Source of the DNA: Parvularia atlantis
Lineage: Eukaryota; Opisthokonta; Rotosphaerida
Reading direction: 5' to 3'
Length of the DNA: 41,541 nucleotides
Assembly (NCBI GenBank): GCA_943704415.1
Contig: CALSCO010001424.1
Coordinates: 1 to 41,541 of the forward strand
Notes under the pieces: model-generated
What the model saw: the letters and a program-made list of their open reading frames with translations, nothing else
Told to the model about the DNA's origin: nothing
The model's database searches: none
Shown here: piece after piece, positions 9,328-21,136 of the stretch
Layout: each line of letters starts with the position of its first letter
Position numbering within the stretch: the first letter of the stretch is position 1
Translations under genes and position numbers: made by a program

Positions 9328-12300
9328 ATGTCGATCCACAGCTACGTTGTGAGCGCGCAGAAGCCGACGGCGACCAACGTGCGCGCCCGCTGCCGCCACC
9401 GCCGCCACTAGGGCAGCCCACGTGAGCGCGCGCGGCGCAGGCCGCCGTGACGGGCGCGTTCACGGCCGCGGGCGACCGCAACCTGCTGGTCGCCAAGTAC
9501 AACCGGGTCGAGGTGTACGTGATGACGCGCGAGGGCCTGAGCCTCGCGTGCGAGGTGCCGTTCAACGCGCGCATCGCGGCCGTGCACCTGTTCCGCGCGC
9601 AGGTGCGGCGCCGCGCGCTGTTCGGTGCGGGTGACGGCTGATGCCGCGCCATCCCGCCCGCGGCACGCGCAGGGCCAGGACAAGGACTGGCTGCTCGTGT
9701 GCACCGAGCGGCACCAGTTCGCCGTGCTCTCGCACGACCCCGACAAGCGCCAGGTCAAGACGGTGGCCGCGGGCACGGTGCGGCGCGGCGTCCGTGCGGC
9801 GGCGGCCGGCTGCTGACGGCAGTGGCGGTGGCGGCGGCGGCGGCGGCGCGCCCCCCTCAGACCAAGAACGACGTCGGACGCCCCACGCCCGGGGGCCTGC
9901 TCTCCGCCGTTGACCCCGACGGCCGCCTGTTTGTCGTTCACGAGTACGTCGGCATGCTCAAGGTGCGCACGGCAGCGTGGCGGCGCACGTAGACGCTCAG
10001 ACGACGGCGCTCAGGTCGTCCCGATGGACAAGACCGGGCGGCTGCAGGAGGCCTTCACGCTGCGGTGCGGCGCGTCTCCCCGTGTGCGCCCAAATGCTCA
10101 CGCTGCTGCTGCGCGCTGCGCCAGGCTGGACGAGCTCAACGTCGTCGCGATCGACATGCTGCACGGCTGCCCGCGGCCAACGATCGCCGTGCTGTACCAG
10201 GTGTGCAAAGCGCGGGCGGCGTCGGGTAGCGCACGCGACGCTCACCGCCCCGTCGCGCCGCGCAGGACACGAAGGACGAGCGCCACCTGAAGACGTACGA
10301 GTGCTCGGTCGCGGACCGTGCGCTGGTCGAGGGCCCGTGGAAGTTTGACAAGATCACGAGCGACTCGCTGCTCATCCCTGTGCCAAAGCCCGCGGGCGGC
10401 GTCGTCGCAGTGGGCCCGCAGAGCATCACGTACGGCAAGGGCCAGACGAGGCTGTCGATCATGATCACGCCCGGCGAGGTGCGTGCGCACTCGTCCGCGG
10501 TTGCGTCGTCGGTGCTGACCCGCCATGCGCGCAGATCGTCGCGCACGGCATTGTCGACGCAGACGGCCGACGCATCCTCTTGGGTGACAGCAACGGCTCG
10601 CTCAGCGTGCTCACGCTCACGATCGAGAACGGCAACGTGGTCAAGCTCGACCTGGAGAAGCTCGGCACCGTGCGCGCTCGACCTGCCTGCACGCACCCGC
10701 TCACGCATGCGCATGATGAACAGACGTCGCGGCCGTCCTGCCTGTGCTACCTCGCCAACGACGTCGTCTACGTGGGCTCAAACGGGGGCGACTCGCAGCT
10801 GATCAACCTGAGGCAAGGCTCTCAGTGCTCGCGTGCACGCCTTCTTCGCGTTTACCGTGTCGCTTGCACAGGCAAGAGCCTGGCGAGGACGGCAGCAAGG
10901 TGCAGCTGCTTGAGGTGTACACCAACATCGGGCCGATCGTCGACTTTGCCATGATCGACCTCGAGCGCCACGGACAGGCACGCCCGTTGCACGCGACTCG
11001 TCGCTGCTGCTGACGGCGCCTGCAGGGCCAGATGATCACTTGCTCCGGCATCGGCAAGGACGGCTCGCTGCGCGTCGTGCGCAGCGGCGTCGGCATCAAC
11101 GAGGCCGCCTCCATTGAACTGCCCGGCATCAAGGGCATCTGGCCGCTGCGCGCGTCGTCCGCGAACGAGTGTGTCGCCGCACCCGCCGCGTGCAGGCCAG
11201 GGCTCACCGTCGCGCACGCAGTGCCGACTCGATCCTCGCCGTGTCGTTCATCGGCCAGACGCGCTTCCTGGCCTTTGACGGCGATGACCCCGTCGACTCG
11301 GACATCGCCGGCTTCACGACCGAGGAGCAGTCGCTGCTCTGCGCCAACCTGCGCGACGATCTCCTTGTGCGCATCGCATATGGCCGCTGTGTTTGGCCCG
11401 CTGACTCTGTGGCGGTGCACCCAGGTGCAAGTCACGGCCGCGGGCGTGCGCATCGCCGACAGCAAGACACACGCCTCGCTCGACCTCTGGTCGCCGCCCG
11501 GTGCGCGTGCTGGCAATGCACGCGACGGTGTGCGTGGGCTGACGCGCGTTGCCGTGCGCCGCCGCAGCCGGCGTGCAGATCTCGTTTGCGTGCGCGACCG
11601 CGTCGCAGCTGCTGCTGGCGACCACCGGCGGCCACGTCGTGTACCTCGAGGCGCAGAGCAAGCGGCTGCGGGAGATGCGGTGAGACAGCGGCCGCGTGCG
11701 TGCTGCGCGCGGTCGTTATTGACGCGCGCATCGTACAGGACAACAAAGCTGCCATCGGAGATTTCGTGCATGGACGCTGGCCCCGTGGGCGCGGACGGCC
11801 GCGCCGACATCTGCGCGATTGGCCTGTGGGCTGACATGTCTGTGCGGCTGCTGCGCCTGAGCGACTTTCACGAGCTGACGAGCGAGCACATGGGCGGCGG
11901 TGCGCGTCTCAAAGTACAAGCGTGCGGTGCTCATGCGGGCGCGCTCGGCAGACTACATCCCGCGCTCGGTGTCGCTCACGGCGTTCGAGAAGCAGGCGTA
12001 CATGCTCGTCGGCCTGGGTGCGCGCCGCGTGCGCCTTGTCGATGCGACGCGGGCGGCTCATGCGGCCGGCTCATGCGGCCGGCGGACGCAGGCGACGGCC
12101 AGCTGTGCACGTTCCAGGTCGACCCGACGTTGGGCGCGCTGAGCGAGCGGCGCAAGGTGGCGGTCGGGACACAGCCGATCTCACTCAACACGTTCAAGAC
12201 AGCCAAGGTGCGCAAAACAGCGCAAGATGCGTGAAACTCACGCGCTCTCGCAGGCCAAGCACGTCTTTGTGGCCACCGACCGTCCGACAATCGTGCACGA

Positions 12301-14387
12301 GTCCAACGGCAAGCTGCTCTTTGCAAACCTGAACGCCAAGGTGCGCCCGGTGGTGCCGGCAGCGCATGCAATGGCCGCTGCTGAGTGTGCGCGCGTGCAG
12401 GACGTCAACTTTATGGCGCCGTTCAGCTCCGAGGCGTTTGCCGACTCGATCGCGGTCGCCAGCGACTCGGGCCTGACGATCGGTGCGCGCGGGACGGCGA
12501 CAACAGCTGGGGGCTGACGTGCTGCGGGGCGCGCGGCAGGCACGATCGACGGCGTGCAGAAGCTGCATATCCAGACCGTGCCCCTGGGCGAGGAGCCGCG
12601 GCGGATCGCGTACCAGGAGTCGTCGCTGACGCTTGCGGTCGGCACGGTCGCGGTGCGTGCGCGCGTGGGTGCATTTGTGGCGACTGACGTTTCCGTGCCA
12701 GCCTTCCGATAGCACCAGCATGGACAATTCGGAGGTCGGCAGGGTGCGGCTCATCGACAGCCAGACGTTTGAGAGTGCGGCGCAAGCGGCCGACGCACGG
12801 TCGCTGACGCCCACGACGGCGCGCCAGTGCTCGACACGCTCCAGCTGGATGCCGACGAGCACGTCACGTCCGTTATGTCAAAGACGTTTGAGAACGGCGA
12901 CGCGCTGTACATCGTCGGTGCGCGGCCGCCCAGCCTACCGCGCGCAGCGGTTGGGGTCTGACGGCACGGGCGCGCAGGATCGGCGTTTGTGCTGCCGAAC
13001 GAGGACTTCCCGACGCATGGGCGCATCCGTGTGCTGCAGACGAACGAGGCGCGCAAGCTGCGACCCGTTGCGAGCACCGACGTTAAGGGCGCCGTGTACT
13101 CGCTCGCGCCTCTCAGCGGCAACAAGATCGTGGCGGGCATCAACAGCTCGGTGCGCAGGCGTGCTCGCCCAACCTTTGTGCAGGCTCACGTGCCCGCCGC
13201 GGCGCAGGTGGCCGTGTACGACTGGTCGGAGCCGGCGCTGACGCGCGAGTGTGACGTGCACGCTTTCGTGTACGTGCTCGGCGTCAAGACGCGCGGCGGT
13301 GCATGCGCACGTGCGCGGCATGCGCGGCAGTCGGCTGACGGCGCCGCACAGACTTTGTCGTTGCGGGCGATCTTCTCAAGTCCGTGACAATGTACCGCTA
13401 CAAGGCCGAAGACAAGGCGCTGGAGGAGGTGCGCGGCGTCAATGCCTGCTGCGCGCGGCTGAACGCGTCCTCAGATCGGGCGCGACTCGAACCCGGTATG
13501 GACGACGACGTTCGACATCATCGACGACGAGACGTGCGCACATCGCCCCTAGCCGGCTTGGGCCATGAGGCTGACACGTGGCGCGCCGCCAGGATCATCG
13601 TCGCCGACAATGACTACAACCTGTGCACGCTCAAGAAGAACGTCGACTCGATCGCGCCCGAGGAGTCCAACAGGCTCGAAGTGGCCGGGCTGTTCCACTT
13701 TGGCGACCAGATCAACCAGTGCCGCGAGGGTGCACCTGCGGCGGCTCGTCGCGCCTCCCACGGCCGCCTGACGTGCCTGCCGCCGCCCGCCAGGCTCGCT
13801 GGTCATGAAGTCGCTCGAGCAGGACGGGACGCCGACGCCGACGCGCATGTTTGTGACGGTCTCGGGCGCGATCGGCGTGATCGCGTCCGTCTCGCAGGTG
13901 CGCACGGCAAGCGGCGGCGGCTGGTGCTGCAGAACGCTCACGCGCGGCGTCGCTGCAGGAGCGGTACACGTTCTTCAAGCGCGTGCAGGACAACATGTCG
14001 CGCGTGATCCACGGCGTCGGCGGCTTTGAGCACGCGACGTGCGTAGTTGCCGCGTCTCGTCCGTGCGGGGCTCGCGGCTGACGACGAAGGGGCAGCTGGC
14101 GCAATTTCAACAGCGAGTACCGCTCGCCCGACGCCTTCAACTTCCTCGACGGCGACCTGATCGAGCAGTACCTGCTGCTGGACGAGCCGTACAAGGAGGT
14201 GCGCCGCCGCCGCGCGTTGTCTTTGGCTGAGCGTGCGCGCGATTGCCAGGCGGTTGTGACGGGCCGCGCCGTGACGAACGACCACGGCGGGCCGGCCGGC
14301 GAGGGCGCGGCGAAGGGCGGGCAGCCGCTGCCCAAGACGGCGGCGGAGCTGACGCGGGAGATCGACGAGCTCGCGCGGCTGCATTGA
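9328..14387 (+). CDS. DDB1: DNA damage-binding protein 1, CUL4 ubiquitin ligase adaptor
   Basis: A three-propeller adaptor that links substrate receptors to the CUL4 E3 ligase in the nucleus. The N-terminus [17 protein letters not shown] matches MSYNYVVTAQKPTAVN of animal DDB1. Conserved blocks follow in order over about 5 kb and some thirty introns: [212 protein letters not shown], and the tail [12 protein letters not shown]. The helical C-terminus and all propellers are represented, so the gene looks complete. TGA at 14385-14387 lies 65 bp before the GST start. Confidence 0.96.
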
Positions 14388-14452
14388 TGAGCAGTGTGTG
14401 TGTGCTGTCATCAAAAATCCGTGACAGCGCTCGGCGGCTGCTGCTGCTGGAG

Positions 14453-15583
14453 ATGGCCCACGCCCACGACTGCTCCTGCGGCGCCGACTGCGCGTGCCCG
14501 CCCGGCCAGTGCGAGTGCGGTGCGCCGTCGACGTCGCCGCGCGCGGCCGAGACGCACGCCGCCGACTGCGGCTGTGGCGCGGGATGCCGCTGCCCGGCCG
14601 GCCAGTGCCGCTGCCGCGTCGGCCGCGCCATCAAGCTCTACTACTTCGACATCCGGTGCGGCGCGTGCCGTCGTCCCCTCGTCGGCTCGCTCACGTCGCG
14701 CGGCACCACACGGGCAGGGGCCTCGCCGAGGCCGCGCGGCTGCTCCTCGCCGCCGCCAAGGTGCCGTACGAGGACGTGCGCCTCGCGTCGGCCGACGAGC
14801 TCAAGCAGAGCGGCAAGCTCGCCTACGACCAGGCGCGGCGCCCGCTCGCCTGCGGGGATCCCCGCGCCGGCCGTGCTGACGACGGCAAACGACGCGCAGC
14901 TGCCGCTGCTCGAGTACGACGGCCACCTCATCGTCCAGAGCCAGGCCATCTATCGCTTCCTGGCGCGGCAGTACGGTGCGCACCGCGGGTGCTGGGCGAT
15001 GCGGGTGCTCAGCCGCGCCGCCGCCCCTCACAGGCTTCTACGGCAAGAACGCGATCGAGGCCGCGCACATCGACCAGGTCATCGAGGTGCGGCTCGGCGC
15101 GAGCCCAGCGACGCAGGGCACATACCGCAACGACGCGCGCAGGGCTTCAACGACATCCGCGCCAAGTTCGGCCCGATCCGCAGCATGCCCGACGGCGACG
15201 CCAAGAACGAGGCCAAGACCGCGTTTGAGCGCGAGATGCTGGCCATCTGGCTCGGGTGCGAGCGCGAGACGGCGTGAGCCGGCGCAGCCGTGCTCACCCC
15301 GCGTGCACGCAGCCACCTCGACAAGCTCCTGCTCAAGAACAAGAACGGCACGTCGTTCTTCGTCGGCGACCGGGTGCGACCATCCTCGGCTCGCTCGCAG
15401 CACTCTGAGCGCAACGCGCGCCGCACGCAGCTCTCGCTCGCCGACATCTACACGTTCAACGTGCTCGACTCGTTCAAGGACTTCTTCCCGAGCATGCCCA
15501 GCTACGCGCCGAACTTGCAGAAGCTCGCCGAGCGCGTGGCCGAGCAGCCGGGCGTGAGGGAGTGGCTGGCCGTGCGCGGGTGA
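14453..15583 (+). CDS. Metallothionein-like domain fused to a sigma-type glutathione S-transferase
   Basis: The first 54 residues after ATG at 14453 hold twelve Cys in two copies of CxCx3CxCx4CxC (Cys 7,9,13,15,20,22 and 39,41,45,47,52,54), linked by a Ser/Ala/Glu/His spacer. This is a metallothionein-like thiolate pattern. The GST starts at IKLYYFDIR (residues 60-68, catalytic Tyr expected at 64) in the same exon and continues GLAEAARLLLAAAKVPYEDV, LPLLEYDGHLIVQSQAIYRF (glutathione-site SQ), GFYGKNAIEAAHIDQVIE, and the C-terminal helices LSLADIYTFNVLDSFKDFF. The order and size fit sigma or prostaglandin-D-synthase-like GSTs. One intron (14833-14899) uses a GC donor. An in-frame ATG at 14387, overlapping the DDB1 stop, could add 22 residues. 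Joint metal binding and thiol detoxification is inference. Confidence 0.9.
14833..14899 (+). other. GC-AG intron in the GST gene
   Basis: The exon ending KLAYDQ and the exon starting LPLLEYDG lie in different frames. Removing 67 nt that begin GCGCGG and end GCGCAG joins them in frame at the expected GST position. No GT lies near the exon end; the only nearby one would leave a 27-nt intron. CTGAC sits about 20 nt before the acceptor. Confidence 0.82.
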
Positions 15584-15648
15584 CGGGCGCGGGGTGACGG
15601 GCGCGGCTGTGTCGGCTGCATGATGTGCGCAATGGCAATGCTCGCTCA

Positions 15649-18322
15649 TCAGTACTCGTTGGCCATGTGCTCGGCCAGCTCCTCCGCGGTCATCACTCGC
15701 CTGCACGCGAGCAGTAAGTGTTGCACGCGGAGCCTGCGCAGGCGGCGCACCGGACGACTTCTGAGGCCGCAGCCGCGACCGTCTGGCGTGTTGGTGCGGC
15801 CTGGGTCTGCGCTGCCACCTGCGTTTGCGCGGCTTGCATCTGCACGGTCTGTGTCACCGCGGCCTGTGTTTGAACCACGGCGGCTTGCGCCACTGGGGCT
15901 TGCGTCTGCGTCTGTGCCACGGCGGCTTGCGTCTGCGTCTGCGCCACGGTAGCGGCTTGCGTCTGCACGGCGGCCGGCTGGGCCGCTTGAATCTGCGCAC
16001 CCACCTGAGCTGCCTGGGTTTGCACCGCTACCTGGGCCACCTGGGCCGCTTTGGGTGGAGCCAGCGTGGCTGCCTGCAGCGAGGGCAGGCGGCTCGGCTG
16101 CATGGGCGGCTCAACAAGGCCCTCCACCCGCGCGCACGGGCGGGCGCAGAGCGTGTGCCAGGGCTGCGCGGCGCGCGTGAGCAGCTCGCGCGCACACTGA
16201 GCAGCGGCTCAGGCCCACCTTGGCCTTCACGTTCAGGTACGCGTGCTTGGGCGACTCCTTGTAGATGGCCTCGTTGATCGGTGCGCCACACGTGGCCGTC
16301 GCCGCGCACTCGTACGACCACGGCGCGTTGGTGTCGTGCTCGCGCAGATCCTTGTACCGCGCCATGAAGATCTGCAGCGCAAAGCTGTACAGCTCCTGCG
16401 GTGCGCGTGCGCGCATCAGCAACGCCGCCCAGCACGGCCGCATGCCGCACCTGATCGAGCCGGTTGTGCTGCCGGATCAGCTCGACCTCGGCTGCCGTCG
16501 GCGTGATGGTCGTGCGCACGATCGTCGTGATCTGCCCGCGCGCGCGCAGAGCAGAGCACTCAGCAGGCGAGCCAGCGCGGGCGGGGCGCACGTACGCACC
16601 TCGTCAAACTTGTCAAACGGCACACGCAGCACCTTGTTGAGCATCAGGAACGACTTTTCGACCTCCTCGGCGATGCCGACAAAGTGCATGCGCCGCAGCG
16701 CCTCCTTGGCCGACTCGAGCACCGTCTGAGCGCCCGGGTGAGCACGCAGCGCGTCGGCACAAGCGGGGCGCACCTGCCCAAACTCGTCCGACGTCAGCAC
16801 GGGGTCGTTAAGCTCGAGGCCGGGCGCCACGCCGATCGTGTACGTCTGGCGGTTGTTTGGCGACTCTGCGCCGGCCGCGCGGCGTGAGCGCTGCGCTGGG
16901 ACGGGGCGCGGCCACCCTGAGCCACGCACTCGACGAGTGCTTGTGCAGGACGTACTCGAGCAGTGACATGGTGCCGTTGGCCATGCGCAGCTTGAGCTCG
17001 AGGTCCTCGCAGTTGGAGTGGTTGCAGTCGAACGACGGTGCGCCCGAGGCTGTGGTGGGCTCGATCACGCGCTTGAGGCCCGCCTCGTACTCTGCGTGCA
17101 TGCGCGTCAGCCGGCGGCACAGGCGCGTCAACGACCGAACGACGCACCGGCCAGCACGCGCGTCACGGGATCGCGCAGGATCGTCCCGAACGCGTGGCAC
17201 GTGAGCCCCCGCGCGCGCTGCGCCTGGCCGTCAGCAGCGTGCACGACGCACGGCGCGCCGCCGCACCGTCTTATGGTACTCCTCCAGCAGCGACATGAGC
17301 GAGCGGTGGCCCGCCGGCGGGATGACGCGCACGTCGGACACACGTCGGAGGATGTTCTCGCACGTGCGGCCGTTGGCTGCGTGCGCGTGCCGCGTTGGTG
17401 AGCCTGGGCCTGAAGAGTGCGCACGTCGCGCCACGCACCCTCCTGCGGCTGCGCAAACCAGAAGTGCAGCGGGTCCGTCGTGCCGCTGCACTGCATGGGC
17501 GCCGGCAGCTTGTCGAAGGGCGTGGCGAGGGCCGGCATCAGGTCCGGCACGGGCTTGGCCTGCACCGCGCGCGCGCACGGAGGGGGCCATCAGCACGGTG
17601 CATCGACGTGCGCGCGGAAGGCCCGCACCTTGGGCACGGTCGCGGCAGGAGGTGATACGGTCGCGACGACGACGGCCGCCGCCGGCTGCTGCTGCTCGTT
17701 GCGCATCGCCCGCGCCGCATCGCGCTCGGCCTCCTCTTGCGCAAGCGCCCGCAGCCGCTCCGCGCCGTCGGGCCCGTCGTACGGGTTCGCGCCGTTCTGC
17801 CGCCGTGCCGCGCGTCACGCACATCATTCAACGCGACAGACGTACCCGCGACCCGCCCGTCTCGACTGCCGCGCCGGCCGCGCCGCCCGCCACCGCTAGC
17901 AGATCCACGTCCCTGCGCTGCCACGGCGCCCCCGCCGCGCCGTCCGCCTTGCCCGCGCCGTCGGGCTGCGCGCCGCCCGTGTCGCCGCGTGGCACGTTGT
18001 TGTCCCCGCTCGCGCTCGCACCCGTGAGCACCGGGAGGAGCGGATCCAGCGTGCCCGTGACGGCGCCCGCGGCCCCCTGCGCACGGCGGCGGCCGTGCCC
18101 GTGGCGGCCCGGGCGCAGGACGGCGAGCACGAGGTACGACAGGGTCGCGACCACGAGGACGAAGCCGACCATGCGCACGACGGGCGAGCGCGCGAGGCGG
18201 ATGCGGAGGCTGCGCAGCGTCGTGCCCAGGTCGCCCGGGCCACTGCCCGCGCCCCCACCGCCGAGCGTGCTGCCGACGCTGACGGGGCGCTTGCGGCCGG
18301 CCGCGGGCGTCGCGCCGAGCAT
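15649..18322 (-). CDS. Type II membrane sulfotransferase (HS2ST-like family), Golgi
   Basis: A carbohydrate sulfotransferase-like protein. ATG at 18322 (MLGATPAAGRKRPVS) precedes a single transmembrane anchor, MVGFVLVVATLSYLVLAVL, at about residues 50-70, then a Gly/Ala-rich stem, the layout of Golgi type II enzymes. Luminal blocks are DPLHFWFAQPQE, RTCENILRRVSDVRVIPP, TILRDPVTRVLAEYEAGLKR (the 3'-phosphate-binding R-D-P-V-x-R motif), LLEYVLHKH, NNRQTYTIGV, and MHFVGIAEEVEKSFLMLNKV. These match the family in order. The canonical PKTGG-type 5' loop with its Lys is not obvious at the expected place, where my splice gives PQEANGRT. The C-terminal region is a long Gln/Thr/Ala/Val repeat ending MTAEELAEHMANEY. 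Convergent with the GST gene (65 bp). Confidence 0.78.
15850..16060 (-). repeat. Gln/Thr/Ala/Val coding repeats in the sulfotransferase tail
   Basis: Imperfect short units encode QTQAA, VAQTQTQA and similar peptides over about 70 residues. The DNA shows recurring GCTTGCGTCTGCG-type hexamer-rich blocks on the plus strand. The tail is probably disordered. Confidence 0.8.
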
Positions 18323-18383
18323 TTGCGCGACGAGGAAACGTGGGACCGCTTGAAACACATGTCGCGCTCCACGTTTCACTTTT

Positions 18384-20652
18384 CAGCGTGCGGGCGCCGT
18401 GGCCGGCCCGGACGACGCCAGGCGCGCGCGCCGCTGCGTCTCCAGCAGGCGCAGGTACTGCCAGCGGGCGGGCGACAGACCGGACTCGCCAAAGCTGAGC
18501 GCGGCGAGGCTGGCGGCGCGGGTGAGCACGTGCCGCACGCAGAATGAGGGCGCGCACCGCGCCATCGTCAAGCGCAGGTACAGGTCCTGCTGCGTCATCT
18601 TGGGCTCGTGGTTGGCCGCGGCCTGCTGGCGCTGGCTCACAAAGTCGTCCTCGACAAACTGCGCGCGGGGCGGCCAAGTGTCGGCTCGTGCACCACGGCA
18701 CACGTGGCCGCACCTTGCTCACGTCCTCCTCGATCGCGTACGGCGCCTGGCGCGCCACGGCAAGGTACAGCCGCGCGCGGTCGAAAAAGTCGGGCGCGGG
18801 CAGCATCATCGCCTCGGAGGGCAGGGGCACGTGCGACTGCAGCGGCACCACGCAGTCGACCTGCGCGCGCACAGTTGAGGGGGAGACGATGCGAGCGGCG
18901 CGCGGCCAGCGCACCGGCATCATAGAGCGACCCTCGGAGAGCACGATGGCCGGCGCGTCTAGCTCAAACTCGAGCGCCTGGAAGGGGATGTCGTACGTGA
19001 CCGTCTGTGCCTCGATCACCTGCCGCACGGCCTGGATATTGATCAGGCCGAGCGCCTCGAGCTTGCCCTCGTGCAGCGCCGTCTCGTCCACGAGCATGTG
19101 CGTGCCGTTGCTCAGCTGCAGCGCCGTGGCCTGCAGGCGGCCGAGGTTGGCGTCGCGCGAGGGCTGCAGCTGCGCGCGTAAGAACGTCAGCAAACGATGC
19201 ATGCAGTAGGCCCGCGTCGGCCCACCCGGCTGCCGTTGAGGAACGTGAGCGAGAGCGGGAGCACGCAGCTCTTGGGCACGAGCGCCGACACAGCCGCGTG
19301 CAGCGACGCGCCAAAGGGGCTGCAGCCTGCTCGGCACGCCGTCAGGGCGAGGCGCGGCGACGCCTGCCAGCGCAAGACGCACGCGACGCGCTGCTGGGCG
19401 CGGCGGCGGGTGCGCGCGGACAGCCCGCGAGGTTGAGGCTGAGGCGGCCCAGATGCGTCACGTCCACGCGCTTGTACCTGACCGTGCCGCGCGTTGAGAC
19501 CACGCCACGTGCACACGCTCGCGGGAGGACGCACACGTTCGAGAGCAGGTTGAGCAGCATGAACTCGGCCGCGAGCAGGTCGCCGCCGAGCACGGACGCG
19601 AGGTACTGCACGACCATGGGGCGCACGAGCGTGGCCTGCGCGAGCGTCTGCTGGGCGACCACTGCGCGCGAGTGCAGCGATGAGCCGTTGCGCACACAGC
19701 GGCTACAAGTCGCGCGGCGCGCACGTGGCTGGTCAGCCCAGGGGTTCTCGGTCGGCAGGAGCGGGTTGTTGTGGCCAAGGCGCGCAAACGCGATGCTGTG
19801 CACGCGCGGGATGAGCGCGGACGGGTGGCCGGCCATGAACTCGCGCAGCAGCAGCTCCTGCATGGACGCGACGCTGCGAGCGCGTGAGATGCCCCGGTGT
19901 GCAGCGTGCGCGGCCGGCGACGCACTCGTTCGGCACGGCGTGGCTGCTGCTGCCACCGAGCGAGCCGCCGTCGAACGTGAGCACGCCGAAAAACTCGACG
20001 ACCTCGTTCAGCTTGAGGCCGTGCGCGCCGTGGTACACCTGGTGCGCCCCGCCGCGCATCAGCTGCCGGGGCCGAGCCGCGCAGCACACGGCGCACGCGC
20101 CTTGACGACGCAGTTGGGCTGCGTGGTGCTCGAGAGCGGGTGCCGCAGATCGCCCTGATGGCCAACGGCGGCCATCGTCATCGTCGTCGCTGCACCGTCG
20201 CTCTGCTGCCGCGAGCGCTTCGAGGCGGACGACGGCGCGTCGTCTGCGCGCGCGCACGGTTGTCAGCGATGTGCCGCCGGTCTCGGGTGGGCGCGGAGGC
20301 CGCACCGGTCTCCATCTCCGCTGCCTCGTCGCCGTCGCCGTCGCCGTCGCCATCGACGTCGACGGGGCGCTTGCCGCTGGCCGGCGCGGCGCCGTCGAGC
20401 CCGGGGACGGGCGGGTGCTGCGCCGCGAAGCCCGCGGCGGCCCAGGGCGTCTCGGCCGGGACGGGCACGCAGTAGAGCACGTGGCGCTCGTGGGTCGCCG
20501 TGTGCGGCGAGTCGTCCCTCACGGCGCCCTGTGCAAACGTCACGCCTCACGGCCACTGGAGGCGCGTCGTGTGTCGCGCGCACCTCGGCCGCGTCCTGGT
20601 ACAGCCCGCAGACGACCTGCGCCGCCGCCGCCGTGAGCCGCCGCGCACCGCG

Positions 20653-20686
<34 letters not shown>

Positions 20687-21072
20687 CACGCGGCCCGACG
20701 GCGCCAGCTCGTACACGCCCAGGAAGTACTCGGGGTCGAGCATGTCCTGCACCATGCAGCGCACGCGCACGAGGCTGTTGGGCCGCAGCAGGTGCAGCGG
20801 CGTGTGCGCCAGCGACGGGATCTGCGCGCGAAGGCCTGCCGTGAGACTCCCTCCACCGGGCCGGCCGCGTGGCCCTCACCCGCTGCCGCGCCGCCGCGTC
20901 GGCGAACGTGCGCGCGAAGAGCCCGTGCGCGCGCGCCGCGAGCGTGTCGGCCGCGCCCGGGTCGGCCTCTGCCGCGGCGCTCAGCGAGGGGGGCGGCGGG
21001 CGCGTGGGGGCCCGCACCGAACAGCGCCTGCACCACGCGAAGCGGCTCGTTCACCAACGCCTCTGCGTCCAT
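18384..21072 (-). CDS. MCMBP: MCM complex-binding protein
   Basis: A nuclear protein that binds MCM helicase subunits and aids their loading, unloading and stability (ETG1 in plants). ATG at 21072 gives [19 protein letters not shown], matching the family start, followed by [169 protein letters not shown], and [20 protein letters not shown]. Nearly the whole family length is covered. There are about ten short introns; one holds a CTG/CAG triplet run. The stop is 61 bp upstream of the sulfotransferase ATG on the same strand. Confidence 0.94.
20658..20684 (+). repeat. (CAG)9 triplet repeat, intronic in MCMBP
   Basis: Nine uninterrupted CAG units on the plus strand read CTG in the gene's sense. 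With a GTGCGC donor just upstream, the run falls inside an intron of about 78 nt. Splicing gives [17 protein letters not shown], which matches the family and avoids an improbable poly-Cys stretch. Confidence 0.8.
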
Positions 21073-21136
21073 CTCTGCTAAAGTCTCGCTCTCACACCAC
21101 CGCGCAGCGCGCGAGCCGCCACTAGCACTCTCACTG

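Noticed and set aside
12055-12080. Direct repeat of GGCTCATGCGGCC in a DDB1 intron, with a 15-base match (CATGCGGCCGGCTCA) at 25182-25196 in a WDR33 intron
   Set aside because: Short, partly palindromic and GC-rich; probably chance plus the shared branch-site style.
9328-14387. Alternative assignment of the propeller gene to SF3B3 or CPSF1
   Set aside because: The N-terminus [17 protein letters not shown], the [14 protein letters not shown] region and the [12 protein letters not shown] tail are specific to DDB1.
17538-19382. 614-residue minus-strand open frame joining parts of MCMBP and the sulfotransferase
   Set aside because: Its first part contains true MCMBP exon sequence, but it then reads through introns, the MCMBP stop region in another frame and the next gene.
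20540-20770. Poly-Cys protein segment from the CTG run
   Set aside because: A consensus donor just upstream places the run in an intron and gives a better family match.
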